A DNA stretch of 64,000 nt from Parasitella parasitica (lineage: Eukaryota; Mucoromycota; Mucoromycetes; Mucorales; Mucoraceae): assembly GCA_025201805.1 (NCBI GenBank), contig MU619256.1, positions 267,225 through 331,224 on the forward strand. The letters run 5' to 3'. The position numbers were made by a program, and so were the translations under genes. Shown one piece after another: positions 34,173 through 46,969 of the stretch (position 1 is the stretch's first letter; each line of letters opens with the position of its first letter). The notes below the pieces were generated by a model. That model was not told the origin of the DNA. It did not search any database and saw only the letters and a list, made by a program, of their open reading frames with translations.

Positions 34173-35692
34173 TTAATTCCACCCCCACACTTCTTTGACC
34201 CATTGTCCTAAATCCATGTCTATATTCTGCCATTTTAATATGAATGGATGTTCAAGCATGCGGGCAGGTGTTGGTCGATAATTAGGGTCTTTTGTCAAAC
34301 TATCAGCATGAATAAGTAACCAAACAAACTACACACACGCATAAGCCAAATTAAAACACTCACCAGATAGCTACAAAGTTTTTACATTCATCTGAAATAT
34401 GGTCTCCTTGAATTTCTGGTACAGGCTGGCGTACAATGAAATCGAGTAACTCGAAAATTGAGAGATGAGGTTGATCTGGAGGAGGCAAAGCTGGCCGATT
34501 TTGTGATACTTCAATTAAAGTCAAGCCAAGTGACCAAATATCAGATTGCACGGCATAAGCATTGCCCTGAATACGCTCAGGCTATATATGCATAAGGAGT
34601 TTACAGGTTAAAAATAAGTTCAATGTTTACGTTGTGCTTTCTGCTTACAGCCATATAATATTGAGTGCCTGTAAATGTCTGTGCGATAGAATTGATCAAT
34701 TCACCAGATACACCGAAATCACATAGTTTAATCTCTCCCTCTCGTGTCACCACAATATTGGATGGTTTTATATCTATTTATAATATTACGTACTTGCTTT
34801 TGAAGTAATTGCTGTTATGTACGAACCTCTGTGAATTACTCGTTTTGAATGTAAATAAACTAGACCTTTGCAAACCTATCACCATATGTTAAACATATAT
34901 ACGATGCTTTTCGACCAAAAAATAATACCGATTCTGCAATGCGCTCCAAAACTGGTTCACCAATTACACCTCCTAAAGACCTTGCCCTTTTGTAAATATC
35001 CTCCAGGCTTCCAGCCTCACAATATTCCATACATAGCGAAACAGTTGTATCTCCATCGTCTAAAAATACACCATAAAATGATACGATGTAAGGTGAATCA
35101 CACGTTTTCAAGAATGCCAATTCACGCAAGATTTGGCGTTGAACGACTGGATTAGGTTCAGTAGAAATGGACTAGAGAATCAAAGCATCAAAAGATGGGC
35201 AACCCCTTTCTTATTACCAGAATCAAAACAAACCTTTTTGGCCATCACTTTTTGAGTTGGTTTGTGAAATACTTTACGTACGGTACCTGCCGCACCTTCG
35301 CCTAATCTAGACAACGTTTCAAGGTCGTCTGCTTTTATTTCCATGAAATGCGAGTTTGCTTCTAGTACTTGTTGATTGGCGTTGATGGAAGGTGGAGGAA
35401 GAGGAGGCTCACGTAAAACAGGGATATCTTGATTTCTAACGTCTTTTTGCTGTTGTTGTGATGATGGTGGTGGCAGTGGCTGGGCGAACAAGTAAGAAGC
35501 AGCCAAAGAAGGCTCTTCTTTCTCAACAACCGGGCCACTGTAATTTTCTCCATTTACAATGTTTGTAATTTCTAGTCGAAATCCGGAAGATGGAGAAGAG
35601 GTCGATTGAAGATGTTCGGAAGTTAAGCGAAGTCCGGGCTTACGTTTACCAGATTTTGGTTGACCTAGAGTGATTCCAGGTGGATGTGACAT
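34173..35692 (-). CDS. MAP kinase kinase (Mkk1/Mkk2-like)
   Basis: Minus-strand exons 35692-35234, 35171-34929, 34875-34827, 34773-34649, 34581-34364, 34299-34173; 406 residues. The glycine loop is [13 protein letters not shown], the ATP-binding Lys lies in VMAKK (149-153), the catalytic loop is [12 protein letters not shown] (HRD 249-251), DFG 269-271 and the activation loop [20 protein letters not shown] with Ser279/Thr283 as probable phosphorylation sites. The SGELINS..TFTGT..YMAPERIQG block and the long [12 protein letters not shown] insert are closest in feel to the fungal cell-wall-integrity kinases Mkk1/Mkk2, acting between a Bck1-type MAPKKK and an Slt2-type MAPK. Assignment to that branch rather than to Pbs2 or Ste7 is an inference from these blocks. 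The N-terminal 110 residues are Pro/Gln-rich and could hold a MAPK-docking site. Confidence 0.92.
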
Positions 35693-36411
35693 TTGTGTTG
35701 TATGAAGATTATCAACAAGAAAGAAAGAATAATAAAAAGGGTTACAGACTCGGATTTCCTCCCGTTTTTCTATCATTGCTCAACTGGTTGTAGGAGTCAC
35801 GAATCTAAATATGCTAAATATGTTGTCTTGCTCAATTACTTTGTATCTCACCTTGATCAAGCCAATTGAACATCTATTTTGATGTTGCACTAGCTTAAAA
35901 TTCTACTTATCGTTTGCTTTCTTTTTTCAACTAATGATACTTTCATTGTCTCTATTCGCAAATACACATGCAGCAAACGTAAGCTTTGTCTGAGTTCTGG
36001 GGATGAGTAGCACAATGAAACACTAGAAATTAAATCATTTCATTGCATGCAAAAAAAAAAAAGAGTTATTTTTACTCTCGTGCATTTCCAATATCAATAC
36101 ATGAATCAATTAGGGGTATCAAAAGTGCTATCTAATCCTATATCGTACTGAGTCGAGATTTTTTAATGCTTACGAAAGGCTAACGAGACCTTGTGAAATA
36201 CATATATAAAGATAAACATTTACATCAATACTCACGCAAGTTGCAATGTATGCCGCGCGTGTATAAGTAATGTCGTAAGGTTTTATCTAGAAGACGCTCT
36301 ACAGAAAGGAATAATAATCCTCAAATAATACATCTAATGCTACAAGCGGTTTTTATTTTGAAACAAAGACAAAGCTAAAATATGAAACTTAAGATCAATA
36401 AAAAAAGTTTA
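35693..36411. other. Intergenic region upstream of the MAPKK gene
   Basis: Contains the promoter of the minus-strand kinase gene and the 3' flank of the SAM/PH gene. AT-rich, no gene or clear repeat seen. Confidence 0.45.
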
Positions 36412-37792
36412 TTATAGGAGGATATCATCATATCTTAAATCTCTTCTTTGTCTCTCTTCTCGTACAAATGCGAGGTAGGATTGATGGGTAGCAGAATTGG
36501 CAGAGCTTTGATCAGTAGAGCTTTCGAACGAAATGGGTGTATTAAATTTAGGCATGTGCTGGTATTCCAAGTCAACAGCAATGTTGATACCTAGACAGCC
36601 ATGATAAATGTCAATGAGTAAAAATTCCAAAAGAAAAAGTTATATGTTTATATTCACCTGCTGAAATTTTCTCTGTCCATAACAACATTGCAGCACTAGT
36701 CTGTACATGAAAGAGTATTTGTGGCCCATTCTCGGTTATAATACGAAACACATTTTGCTTCTTAGTGTAATCCGTAGCTGCTTGCACCTTGGCATTTGAC
36801 AAGGATAGATTGGTCAATGGAGTAAAGCTGCTATTCTGTTGGTAATATGGTGTCATGGTCGGTAAATATCGATAACCTCCGAGTGAAGGTGAGGTATTCC
36901 TTGCTTCGTAAATCTTTAATACAGTTCCACTGAGTTCCATATAAATATCTCTGTGTGCAAATGTTAGCTTGACTGTTTGAATTGCTAATGCTCATATTGT
37001 AGCATATCTCCAGTTTAATACATACCTCCAAGGACGTCGCTTAGGCCTAACGCTTGGAAGATCATATTCAATTTTGGCTGACGCCTTGCCCATTTTTTGC
37101 ACGGAACAAGAATACTTGGGCAGCGCTTCTTTGCCTTCTATGTTCTGTTTTGGAAGACTTCTATTAACGTTTGTGTATGAATTTCTCCTTCGTTTGTCCA
37201 AGATGTAATCACAATATTCCGGAGGATTCAGAGATGGTAGCGAGAAACGTCGACTGTTATCGTATTTGGGTGGATCAGCAGCAAACTTTATCCTCTTATG
37301 CGCTGACTCTTTAATTGAGTTTGGCCAAATTTGTTCTTCATTGTTGTGGTTAGTGGTGCTTGAGGCCGCAGTAATTGAATGGGTTCTTTGTAATATATCT
37401 TCTACAATGTTTGTATTATCTACGTTGTCTTGATTGTCACTTGAAGGAGGGTAAGGTATGCCATCGTTTTGATCTTCTTGCGTGGGGCTAGATATGAGAT
37501 AATCACTTGTGTTTTGAAGAATGTCGTCATCGTCTTCAGATTGACTGAACGAGGATAAGCTACTTGTCAGCGATGATCTACGAATAGACTGTGCAATTTT
37601 TGACAATTTTCGACAATCTCTTTGTTTACGGATGCCGAACAACTTGAAGTCTTTTTCGTCTGTCATTTGCATAAATTGATCCAAATCTACGCCTTTTAGA
37701 TGTGAACTATAGCGTAATAATTCGACTTGATTAAGTACATCGTCTACAAAATTGACTGTCAGTAAATATTGCAACATACTAAACAAAGACAT
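36412..37792 (-). CDS. SAM-like plus PH domain protein
   Basis: Minus-strand exons 37792-37026, 36950-36658, 36590-36412; 412 residues. Residues about 15-70 (DVLNQVELLRYSSHLKGVDL ... FKLFGIRKQRDCRKLSKIAQ) have the helix pattern of a SAM domain. A Ser/Asp-rich linker follows, then from about residue 252 a PH domain beginning RRPWRDIYMELSGTVLKIYE and ending ILFHVQTSAAMLLWTEKISA with the conserved C-terminal Trp, with a Tyr-rich insert between strands. SAM plus PH is the order found in fungal Boi-type polarity proteins, but no SH3 domain is seen here, so a Boi relationship is only a possibility. A stop codon lies two codons upstream of the ATG; a short 5' exon is possible. Confidence 0.78.
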
Positions 37793-40700
37793 GTCTTATT
37801 TACTGGTTGTTGTTGAGATGTTGCCGTAACAACTATCTTGGACGATTATAATAGGGGATTGCAATTGTTTAAGCATAGTTTAAAACTAACAAATAAATTG
37901 ACGCTTAATGTTTTCATGAAAAGGCCTCCTTTTATCAAAATTTTAAACATTATGCAGCCTGTGTTAAGCGAATGGTGCTTCTCCAATGGTGCGTCATTTG
38001 GAAATTCTGAAATGAAATTTCTTTCTACGAACGAATTAATGTTTTATGTTATTTTCGATAGGTTTTGCATGCGCCAAAAAGAACATTATCACACAATGAT
38101 ATATTAGAAAAGTCCAAATTGTTATATCCCTTTATAATAATATATAAGTGCAAAGTGGTTTTGACGATTTTACCAAGAGCATTGACGTGAGTTTTGTTAA
38201 GACTTATTTTACCAGGACAGCTTTTCAATCTTTTATCATGAATTCTTTTCACATTTGCCAATGTAATAATGCTTCATATAATAAAAATATTTCATACAGT
38301 TTATCATCTTAGCTTCTTGTCATGAATAGCGGATATGTTAAACAAGTCAATTCAATGAATTCTATATTTTAGTCACAGCCTCTCTTGATGAATACTAATA
38401 AATTTCCAACTAGTCTGTATTAAGTTATACTCTACATTAAAGATCCTGTCTTTTTATGACTAAGTCGCCGGATCTGTTTTGCATTAATACCCTTAACCAT
38501 TATTTCCCAATCATCCTATTTGGTAGGTACATTATATACTTTGAATAAACCAACTCCAGCGTTTTGCCCTTTGCTTTTTCATAGTTAAACCTCTGGTATA
38601 TACTAGGAGGATTTCTTAAACTCCAGCAAAATCTTACAATCTTACTTTACTGGTGTTGATAGGTTTGATCCTAGTAGGATTTAAACCACTAGTCCAGAGA
38701 TTTCTTCACAAGCAATAGATACTTTTCAATGCCATTTAGTATAATAAGTTGCAGTTCCTGAAGTGAACTAGACTAGATTTCCATCATTAAATATTGCCAT
38801 CATCCCAATAATAGCAGCTATCTTTACAAATTTAAACAAATAGCAGGGATAGGAATTGACATATGCCAAAACAGCATGTTATGCCGTAAACCAAGCTTGA
38901 AAAGGAACATTTTATCAAATAAATGAAAGCCTCCTAATCGCATTAGGAATAAAAGCATGTTCCTTGATTCATCGTTAGTTCAACTACATCAATAAACAAA
39001 TCAATATTCACACTCACGTAAGATAAGGATAGCTATGATGAAATTATTCTATTGTCCTGATGACTGACCATCGCTAATAAACACAAGTAGTATAATAGTG
39101 CATTTAGTCAGAACGGCTGATTAAAAATTAAAACATAACATGAAGAATAACGGAACCGATAAGAATTAACGATATAATAGTTTGCTAGTCAGACGATATC
39201 CAAATAATAAAAAAGAGATGTACAATAGCAGCTTATTGCACAAGAAAATACACTTTCAAAATAAAGAAGGATTCTAACCGAATCTTTTTTTACTGCGTTT
39301 CATTGCAGCTACGATTTAATAACATTTTTCACTTCCTGTCAAACTCCAAATGTTATACGATAAATATTGATTAGAATATATTTTAGTATAAATAGAGATC
39401 ATACTCTAATGTCAAGAAAAGTCCTCAGTTTTGTATCTGATTTTACTCAGAGTGTTATGTCAAAACTCTGATAAAATAAATCTGCTAAATAATTACTCTT
39501 CTATCCTTAAAAGACCTCTCAATGTATTGATCCACACATTCAACACACAAGGGTCCTGCTGTCTGACTGATGCACACCATGATCACCCGCCCTGATTTAC
39601 TTTATAAGACCCTGAGCTGATCTGGGAATTTGACGTAAAGACCTTACCATGTTATTGAAATAACACAGAGAATGTCTATATTTATTTTATTCATAAAATT
39701 TTCACTACATTTCGCTGTGCTCTTCACACTGGCACAACAAGCACTACCCTAAAAATGATAAACTACGACCATGAAAACATAGTGAAATTGAAAGGCTTTG
39801 AGATCTGAGATGTACAATGTGAATTCCGAAATCGTTTGTTTTTTTGCGGCGTTCAAAGCACCATTGAGAGCAGAAAATTTTGATGCTATATGGATTAGAT
39901 TCACGTAAGGTACAGGAATTAATGTACTTTGCTACACTAAAATACAGTCAGAATTACAGCTTTTTGCTCGTTACCACGGATAGAAACATCACTAGGAAAC
40001 CAAGAAAAGTGGCGTAATTGGTATGGATTGAATATCCGAAGTTTATTGTTGACAACTACAATGAGATTTTATACTTTCGCTTTGGAATCTAAACCATAGA
40101 TAGAGTCGTATAATACAACCACTACATTGATCTGCTTTCCACTTTTAGATTCATCTAGTTACCTTTAAACTGATATAGACTACATATATGCACAGTTAAT
40201 AAGATGTACAATACAGATTTATACTATATAAGATATAGGCTAGGGATCGCACCATTAGGATGGATGACGCTATAGACCTTGTACTTGTATCTCGACTTGG
40301 GTCTTAGACATTTACTTGGCTTGGTATGTGCTACGAGCTTAAGCCATATAAGATCTATGCTTCAGATGCGTATTTCCGCTTTCCAGGTACACACTACAAG
40401 ACATCTACTTATATTCATGATGCTCTACAGATATATTATGTACTACAGACTTGTAGATAAGTGCAATGCTATGGATATGTTTATGACATGCTATATACAT
40501 GTTACTTAAAAATATACACTTAGGCATGTACTATTAATCTACTAAATTGGAGTACACTAGAAATGATATACGCTTATGGATCGATATTAACGTACTCTAT
40601 ATGGAAGATTAATCAGGGTACCTCTATCTACTCACTTAAACAGATCAAAGTTATCTTTAGTCTGCTGAGGTGTCGTTTGGCACGAAATTAAAGATACTAA

Positions 40701-41269
40701 TTAATCAGAACTGTCTTACACGTTTAATTATGATAGTAAAGCGTTTATATAAAGATTCATCTTTCTGGCCAGCAGATGGACTAGGGCTTTATGCACCTGT
40801 CGATTTGATATCAATATCTAAGCCTTTATCAAGTTGCCATTTTTTTTTTTTATTTCTGCTGATTTGATAAACTAGTTTGTGAAGATAAATTTCAATGAAC
40901 AAGCAGCTTTGGCCATTGATGACTATTGCAAAGCTTAAAATCATGGATGGTAATCTGTTGAATTTCATTTAAAATTGAGGAATTATATACTTAATTGTAA
41001 AGTAGTTTCAAATATGATACAAGCAGCATTTTTTGTCACAAATAGAAATTTCAGGTACGTACACTGTACTGAAATTTGTGAGAATATAAACATTGATTCC
41101 CTGGCAAATGTAATCGTTTTTTGTTCATTGTTACATGTCATTCCACCCTTCTTCATCTCTTAAAACCTTGCGATTTATAATCTCGATATGAAATAACGCC
41201 TATCTCCGATATTTGAAACTGGGAAATGGCAGGAAAACCTGGAGTTGGTTTTGTAAAATTATTTAAAAA
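37793..41269. other. 3.5-kb gene-poor stretch
   Basis: The longest region without a convincing gene. It is AT-rich and its word content changes along its length: 40200-40650 has few A/T homopolymers and many CTA/TAG-containing words, unlike its neighbours. A 65-codon frame at 40670-40867 (LYKDSSFWPADGLGLYAPVD) looks somewhat protein-like but has no partner exons that I could join. This may be decayed transposon DNA; I see no terminal repeats. Confidence 0.4.
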
Positions 41270-43698
41270 ATGGTTCTCTTTGTCGAGTGTCAGATCTCTG
41301 GATTTCTCCATTCCTTTTCTTTCATTATTATATCTTACCCGTACGATCAAATTAAAGGGGCTCTAGACAACACAAAAGATAGGATATTTTATCGATTCAG
41401 TGAAAGAAAACCCTCCAGAGCAAGCAAAAATCAGAAAATATTACAAAGGACATTTTATGAAAAGCTCTTCCCTCTGGAGGGCATATGTTATTTGCGGGTA
41501 TGTGCAGGAAGTTAGCTGCTGTAATATATTTGTACATTTTTATTAAGCCGTTGTTAGATTTTTAGGTATTGGTGGATTTATGGTAACAATAGATAATAGA
41601 AATAGAATTGGCAAATTTAATCCTAAACATGTTTTATTCTCTCTCGTAATCTGAAACTTTTTTAGTATGGGTGAGTGGAAGAAGAATTATATCACGTTGT
41701 TATTTATGTCAATTGTTCATTTTTAGTTATGATAATGGTGCTTTGGCTGGTTGCCTAGTGATGGACGATTTCCAAAAAACATTTTCATTCAACAGCAATG
41801 CAAAAAGTGCCGTCATCTTGTCCGTTCCATTAGCAGCATCTTCTGTGATGTCCATTGTGAGTAGCATAGCATATTATTCTCGTTATATTACTCGTATTTT
41901 AACAGAATCAAAAGCTGTCAGGTCCGATTGGAGATACAGTCGGTAGAAAGAGGTTTCTTTTCATTGCAAGTATAATACATACAATCGGAACGATCACACA
42001 ATGTGCAGGTCGATCTTTTGTTGCTTTTTTAATTGGAAAATTGATTGCTGGGTTTTCTCTGGGGTAAGTTTATTTGTACATTTACACATATTTATATCCA
42101 TATTAAAAGCATAATATCTAGCATGTTTAGTGTCATGTGTCCATTATGTATGTACAGTTAGAAGCATGTTGCCATTTGATTCTATACTAACCCTATTTTA
42201 GATCAGAGTGAAATATCATTACCGGAACACAGAGGCCGAATGATATCAATGCATCAGTTTGGTGTCACCATTGGATTTTGCCTAGCATTCTGGGTCACAT
42301 ATGGCACCTTCAACCTGGATCATGATTTATCGTGGATCATACCTTTGGGTATTCAAGTTGTGCCACCTTTTGTATTGATGTTTGGGCTATATTTTATCCC
42401 AGAGAGCCCTAGATGGCTGATCTATCAGGGCAGGTTCTCAGAGGCAAAGCATATTTTACAGATACTACGGGCAAAAAAGGACACAGACGATGTAGAGCTG
42501 AGGATGGAATGTACGGGCATTATCCAGGAGCGAAATTACGACCGAAAGTATTCGTCGCAGAGCTACACATATTTAATCTCCAAAGGGATTGACAATAACC
42601 GTAAACGAACAATCCTGGGTGTTGGTCTGCATATTATGACACAGCTGACTGGGATCAATGCTCTATTGTACAGTAGTAGACGATACACTATAACAACGGT
42701 ATTTTACTAACAGCATTTTTTTTTTTTTTTTTTTTTTTTATGATGCGATAGATTTTATTTGCCTTATATACTTGAATCCACTGGCATAGCGCAATGGAAT
42801 TCGGCTTTGTTGGGCAATGGCATTAGTGGCATGGTGAATATGTTGGCAACCATCCCTTCATTTCTCTACGTACGTGTCGATGTTTATGTTATACATTAAC
42901 ACTGTTTATGCTAACGCCACAAATCTAGATTGATAGATGGGGACGACGACGTATTATGATTATAGGAGGGATAGCAATGGCCATTTGCATGACTATCATC
43001 GCAGCAGTTCAGGGGACGTATTCCACCAGATTACCAGCTAACAAAGTGCAAATGTTTCCTGGGTCTGTATTTCCGATAACAGAGCACATTGCTGACAGCA
43101 GAGCATCATTCTGCGTATTGGTGTTTCTGTGTTTGTTTTTGGCTTGCTTTGCTTTGAGCTGGGGTTCAATGGGTTGGATTTACCCTGCGGAAATTTACCC
43201 TCAATCCATCCGTGCAAAGGGCTTGGGTGTCACTACTGGAGCTAGCTATGCCACCAGCATTTTTATTTCCCAAATTGCACCTGTGCTGTTCAGAGATATT
43301 GGATGGGGGACTTATCTTTTTTTTGGCGCTATTTGTCTGGTTCAGTCCTACATCGTCCACCAGTTCTACCCAGAAACCAGAGTAAGTGATTGCCATGAGA
43401 TCAAAATAAGGTTATTGAAACAAAAAGCAACGTTTAGGGTAGATCACTTGAGGAAATCCATTTGATTTTCAGTGGTGCATTGATTGATCAAAGTCCAGGG
43501 GCGCATCATCCTCAAACCGCATTTGAAGCGCTGTCGCACCTTAAACAGTTTAACATGAACAATGGCATTGATCTTTCAAAATCGTCTCTCCACGAAAGCA
43601 CGTTAGCTGCATCATCGTCGTCAACCGTGATCCAGCCAATAATATACCAACAACAACAGCAGCAGCAGCAGCAGAAACGTGAATCTATACTGGAATAA
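41270..43698 (+). CDS. MFS sugar transporter (sugar porter family), ten exons
   Basis: Exons 41270-41510, 41566-41582, 41666-41670, 41727-41856, 41906-42063, 42122-42147, 42202-42667, 42752-42869, 42929-43381, 43438-43698; 624 residues. Three internal exons are very small (17, 5 and 26 bases); they are required to read GSIGGFMYGYDNGALAG and GMFSVMCPLYQSEISLPEHR in one frame. Sugar-porter signatures are all present: GPIGDTVGRKR, PESPRWL, QLTGINALLFYLPYI, IDRWGRRR, YPAEIYPQSIRAKG and PETRGRSLEEI. Twelve membrane segments are expected; the N-terminal 75 residues and a poly-Gln C-terminus (CAR repeats) are cytoplasmic. It should import hexoses or related sugars by proton symport; the substrate is unknown. 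The N-terminal exon is the least certain part, as an additional upstream exon may replace residues 1-30. Confidence 0.9.
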
Positions 43699-43736
43699 CA
43701 GCAGTAGAATTAAAACCTTTAAATTAATAGATACGC

Positions 43737-43824
43737 CCATACATATATACATATATTCATACACACATATACATACATACGGACATACATACATACATAC
43801 AGACATACATACATACATACATAC
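43737..43824. repeat. ACAT/ATAC tetranucleotide microsatellite
   Basis: About 88 bases of imperfect ACAT repeats, purest in the second half. Confidence 0.88.
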
Positions 43825-44230
43825 GCTTTAAACATCTTCTTTTCGATACCAAACAATCCAAAACAAGCAAAATTAAAATTTCCTCTCGGAATACTGGATT
43901 GAGTAACCCTGAAAAAGAGGCTATCAAATTTGAGCGGCATGTCTATTGCGAGTGTTCCACAAACGTTTTATTGTTACAAATCCATAACGGGTATTCCGAG
44001 AGTAATACTTGCCTTTTCATTTTCTAATGAAACACGTCTTTGACAAGTTTTGATACAGAAAGAAGGGGACATGGAAAGAGAGGAAGCCCGTAATGTTGCC
44101 AAATGTCTAATACAGCAGCTTATTGGAAGGCTTATTGTTGATTTATTATTATTTTTTATTGTTGTTAGGGAGTTTTATCTTTATAGGCAAATTGGGGGAG
44201 GGGGGAGGAAGAGAGGCTTTGATGAAAGTG

Positions 44231-44239
44231 TATAAATAA
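44231..44239 (+). promoter_or_regulatory. TATA box of the cyclin gene
   Basis: TATAAATAA, 74-82 bases upstream of the ATG at 44313. Confidence 0.5.
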
Positions 44240-44312
44240 GCGACGGAACCGCCATTTTGTGCAAATTTTTTATCTTCTTTTTTTTCCTTTTTCTTTTCGC
44301 ACAAATCATAGC

Positions 44313-45006
44313 ATGCTCCAGCAGCCTTCTCCGTCATACAATTTTACCATCACTCGATCACATCAACTTCCATCGCCCTCCAAAAATGCCAGCAACAGCA
44401 AAATCCCATCGGTTTTAATTGGTAGGTCCATTACATGGATAAAAAAAAAAAAGCAAACCTTGTACTAAAATTTGTGCGCATTGATCTTGTAGATTTCACT
44501 GCAATGACGCTGTGTGATTTAATAAAGACAAGAAGCAGCAGCAGAAAAACCCGCTCTCTGCCAGAATTTGTATTCTTCGTTCAAAAAGTAACACATCTAG
44601 CCAATATAAATGTGAGAACATTACTGGTGGCATTGATCTACTTGAAGAGAGCCAAATCTAATTTGCCTAAAAGAGCAATTGGCAGTGATGGTATGTGTTT
44701 ATAGACAAACAATAAGAATAATGATGATTTCATATATGCTTACACAATCGTTTTTTTATAGACACTAACCATCGCATGTTTCTGGGCGCTCTGCTGTTAG
44801 CCTCCAAATTTTTGAAGGACACCACCTGGACGACGCACACCTTGAGCAACAGACGTGTTTATGAAATTTGCGGTGGCCTGTTCTCTATGGAAGACGTCTA
44901 TCAATTAGAAAGTGCCTTTCTCAAGCTGATTCAATATGACTGTTGGGTCGATGATGATATCTTGAATCGGTTTGTTGAATTGCATCGCTCTGATTTCTCA
45001 TTGTAA
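44313..45006 (+). CDS. Pho80/Pcl-type cyclin
   Basis: Exons 44313-44421, 44493-44690, 44762-45006; 183 residues. The cyclin fold begins with LPEFVFFVQKVTHLANINVR and continues LLVALIYLKRAKSNLPKRAI, HRMFLGALLLASKFLKDTTW, NRRVYEICGGLFSMEDVYQL and ESAFLKLIQYDCWVDDDILN, the pattern of Pcl1/2-like cyclins that partner the Pho85 kinase. The length matches small fungal PCL cyclins. It could take part in cell-cycle entry or in phosphate and glycogen control; which partner or process is not shown by the sequence. Confidence 0.87.
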
Positions 45007-45358
45007 ATTTCTCGCATATTATCAACTCATTTGTAACTACAAAACAAAAACACAAACACAAAACATCATCATGTAAATACACAAACACGCTATGCCCTTT
45101 ATTCTTTACTTTCCATCACACTCTATGTTTTTATGTTTTTCTTTGAAACCATACACCCATTATATCCCTCACATTCCCACCCTACTGTATTCTATATAGC
45201 TTGACACTGCAGTCATATTTAGGCCTAAAAGTTAATAAACATCATTATGATCATTCTTTATTTTAAAAATAACATAATAATGAAAATTTTCATATGTTGT
45301 CGATCTTGTAACTTTCGGATGATGCATTCCGAAACTGTTTGCGGTGTAACATTCTTAT
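45007..45358. other. Short convergent intergenic stretch
   Basis: Joint 3' region of the cyclin gene (plus) and of the small minus-strand gene; contains several AATAAA-like signals. Nothing else seen. Confidence 0.5.
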
Positions 45359-45571
45359 TTATTGTTGTCGACTTTCCTTAATAGCATCATCTGGCTGTTG
45401 CTTTCCATTTGGACTATCGCTTTCTTTTCCAACGTCCACAGGTTTTGGATTTGCTGGTAAATCGTAATCGCCTAGCACCCAATGACTCACATTTTCCTCT
45501 GGTTTAGAATCGAAAGATCTAGATTTGGTGGTATTTTTACTTTCAGGAATAGTAGTATTTCCAATATCCAT
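45359..45571 (-). CDS. Small hydrophilic hypothetical protein
   Basis: Single exon, 70 residues starting MDIGNTTIPESKNTTKSRSF. It is hydrophilic and probably disordered, with one conserved-looking aromatic patch (SHWVLGDYDLPANPKPVDVG). An AATAAATAA signal directly follows the stop. No family is recognised. The good start context and downstream signal make it more credible than random, but it may be spurious. Confidence 0.4.
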   Translation of the reverse strand: MDIGNTTIPESKNTTKSRSFDSKPEENVSHWVLGDYDLPANPKPVDVGKESDSPNGKQQPDDAIKESRQQ

Positions 45572-46969
45572 GATGATGTTTTGTAGTAAGATTGCGCAAG
45601 AGTTTAAGTAGGAATATATTTAAAATGGAGGGATATACCTGTTACAAAGAAGAAGGGGAGAAAAGAGAGTTAAAAAATGTCTGGGGTTATTATCTTGCAA
45701 TATCAAATCCTTTTTATTTACTCGGGGAATCTGTGCTATGTAATGTAAAGATCTCAATACATCACAGCTGCGAATGAGATGTACTAATAATAAAAGAATC
45801 GCTGGAAAGGTTACATAACAAGTCTTTCTTCCAAACGCCCTTTTTTTTTGTTTAACTCTGAAACAAATTGCAGAGTATTCAGGGAATATAGAGACATCAT
45901 GATCAGTGAAAATGACATGTCTTCTCAATTATCAGGTGAGCTTACAAAAGCTTATTTCAGTCGGAACAGACGTGAAAGCCTTCCGCAGGTCATCTTCCTC
46001 GTTTTTTCAATGTGATGTTAGTGTGATGCAACGCCAGCCAAGTGTTTAGAACAGGTGCTACTATATAGACCAAATTCTTGTCAGACATATCACTAGTGCT
46101 ATATTAGAAGCTGTGCTTGCATTATATATGGATCAATAGGAGTCTATAGAGCGATCTGAAATTCAAGGATTTCTACATTATACATGCGTCTTTTCAAATC
46201 AAATAAGTTATACATTTATTCAAGCCTTTAACAATTAACTAAAGTTTTATTCTTTAGAGTTTAATTCTAAAGCCCGAGGTCCGGCGACAAGCTCGCTATT
46301 CCACTTACACAGAATGTAAAGCAAACAGCGTGTTTCTGGAGAGGTTTTTAGTAGTCTTGGGAATGATAAACATATCCAGCACTTACTTGACGGCTTTTGA
46401 TGGGAGTTCCAGGATAGCCAAAGAGAAGTAGCGACAAATATCTAGAGCATTTATATGAAAACACGAGGATCCCAAAACGATTCCCTTCCCATGACAACCC
46501 AGGCGATCGTTTTACATGCGTAACTTGTAGTCTGTCTGATCATCTTCTGTTATATCACACTTTAACGGGTAGCCTTTACTTTCCACCAATATATCAGAGT
46601 TCAAGGTGTAGTGGCTTAAGCCAGCGAGAGTCTTAGGTTGATAGTTTCGACCACATCTTTCAGAGTTCTGACACTTTTTTAGGATCAGGCTTACTTCTCA
46701 TATGCTGCTCTCGTCTTCATTACTATCATTGTTAGTTTTAGTAACTAGCGTTCTGTTTTGAGAGAAAGCTGGCCATTCCGATTTATTTTGTTGCTTTCGA
46801 CGTATCAGTATATAGCAGGAAAAAAATTGTGTCAAGATGAATTAAGAGTTTACAACAGATGCAATCCCGGCTTTTCAAAAGCCAACTGGCTGGAATGACT
46901 TGAAAAAACAAACATATTTCATTATATAAGTTTTTTCATTATAGTATTACAATTTCAATTTTCCGGAAG
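45572..46969. other. 1.4-kb intergenic region
   Basis: A short plus-strand frame at 45898-45934 (MISENDMSSQLS followed by a GTGAGC donor) could be a first exon, but I could not find a matching second exon. The rest is AT-rich without repeats or RNA genes that I can recognise. Confidence 0.4.

Larger units (their letters stand above)
43699..44312. other. Intergenic region with ATAC/ACAT microsatellite
   Basis: Between the sugar transporter and the cyclin gene. Holds the microsatellite listed separately and the cyclin promoter. No gene seen. Confidence 0.5.

Noticed and set aside
38660-38705. tRNA-like B-box on the minus strand (GGTTTAAATCC)
   Set aside because: The C of the B-box consensus is T, and no paired acceptor or anticodon arms could be drawn.
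43737-43824. ACAT repeat as a CRISPR or other structured array
   Set aside because: Simple tetranucleotide microsatellite without spacers; CRISPR is not expected in a fungal nuclear genome.
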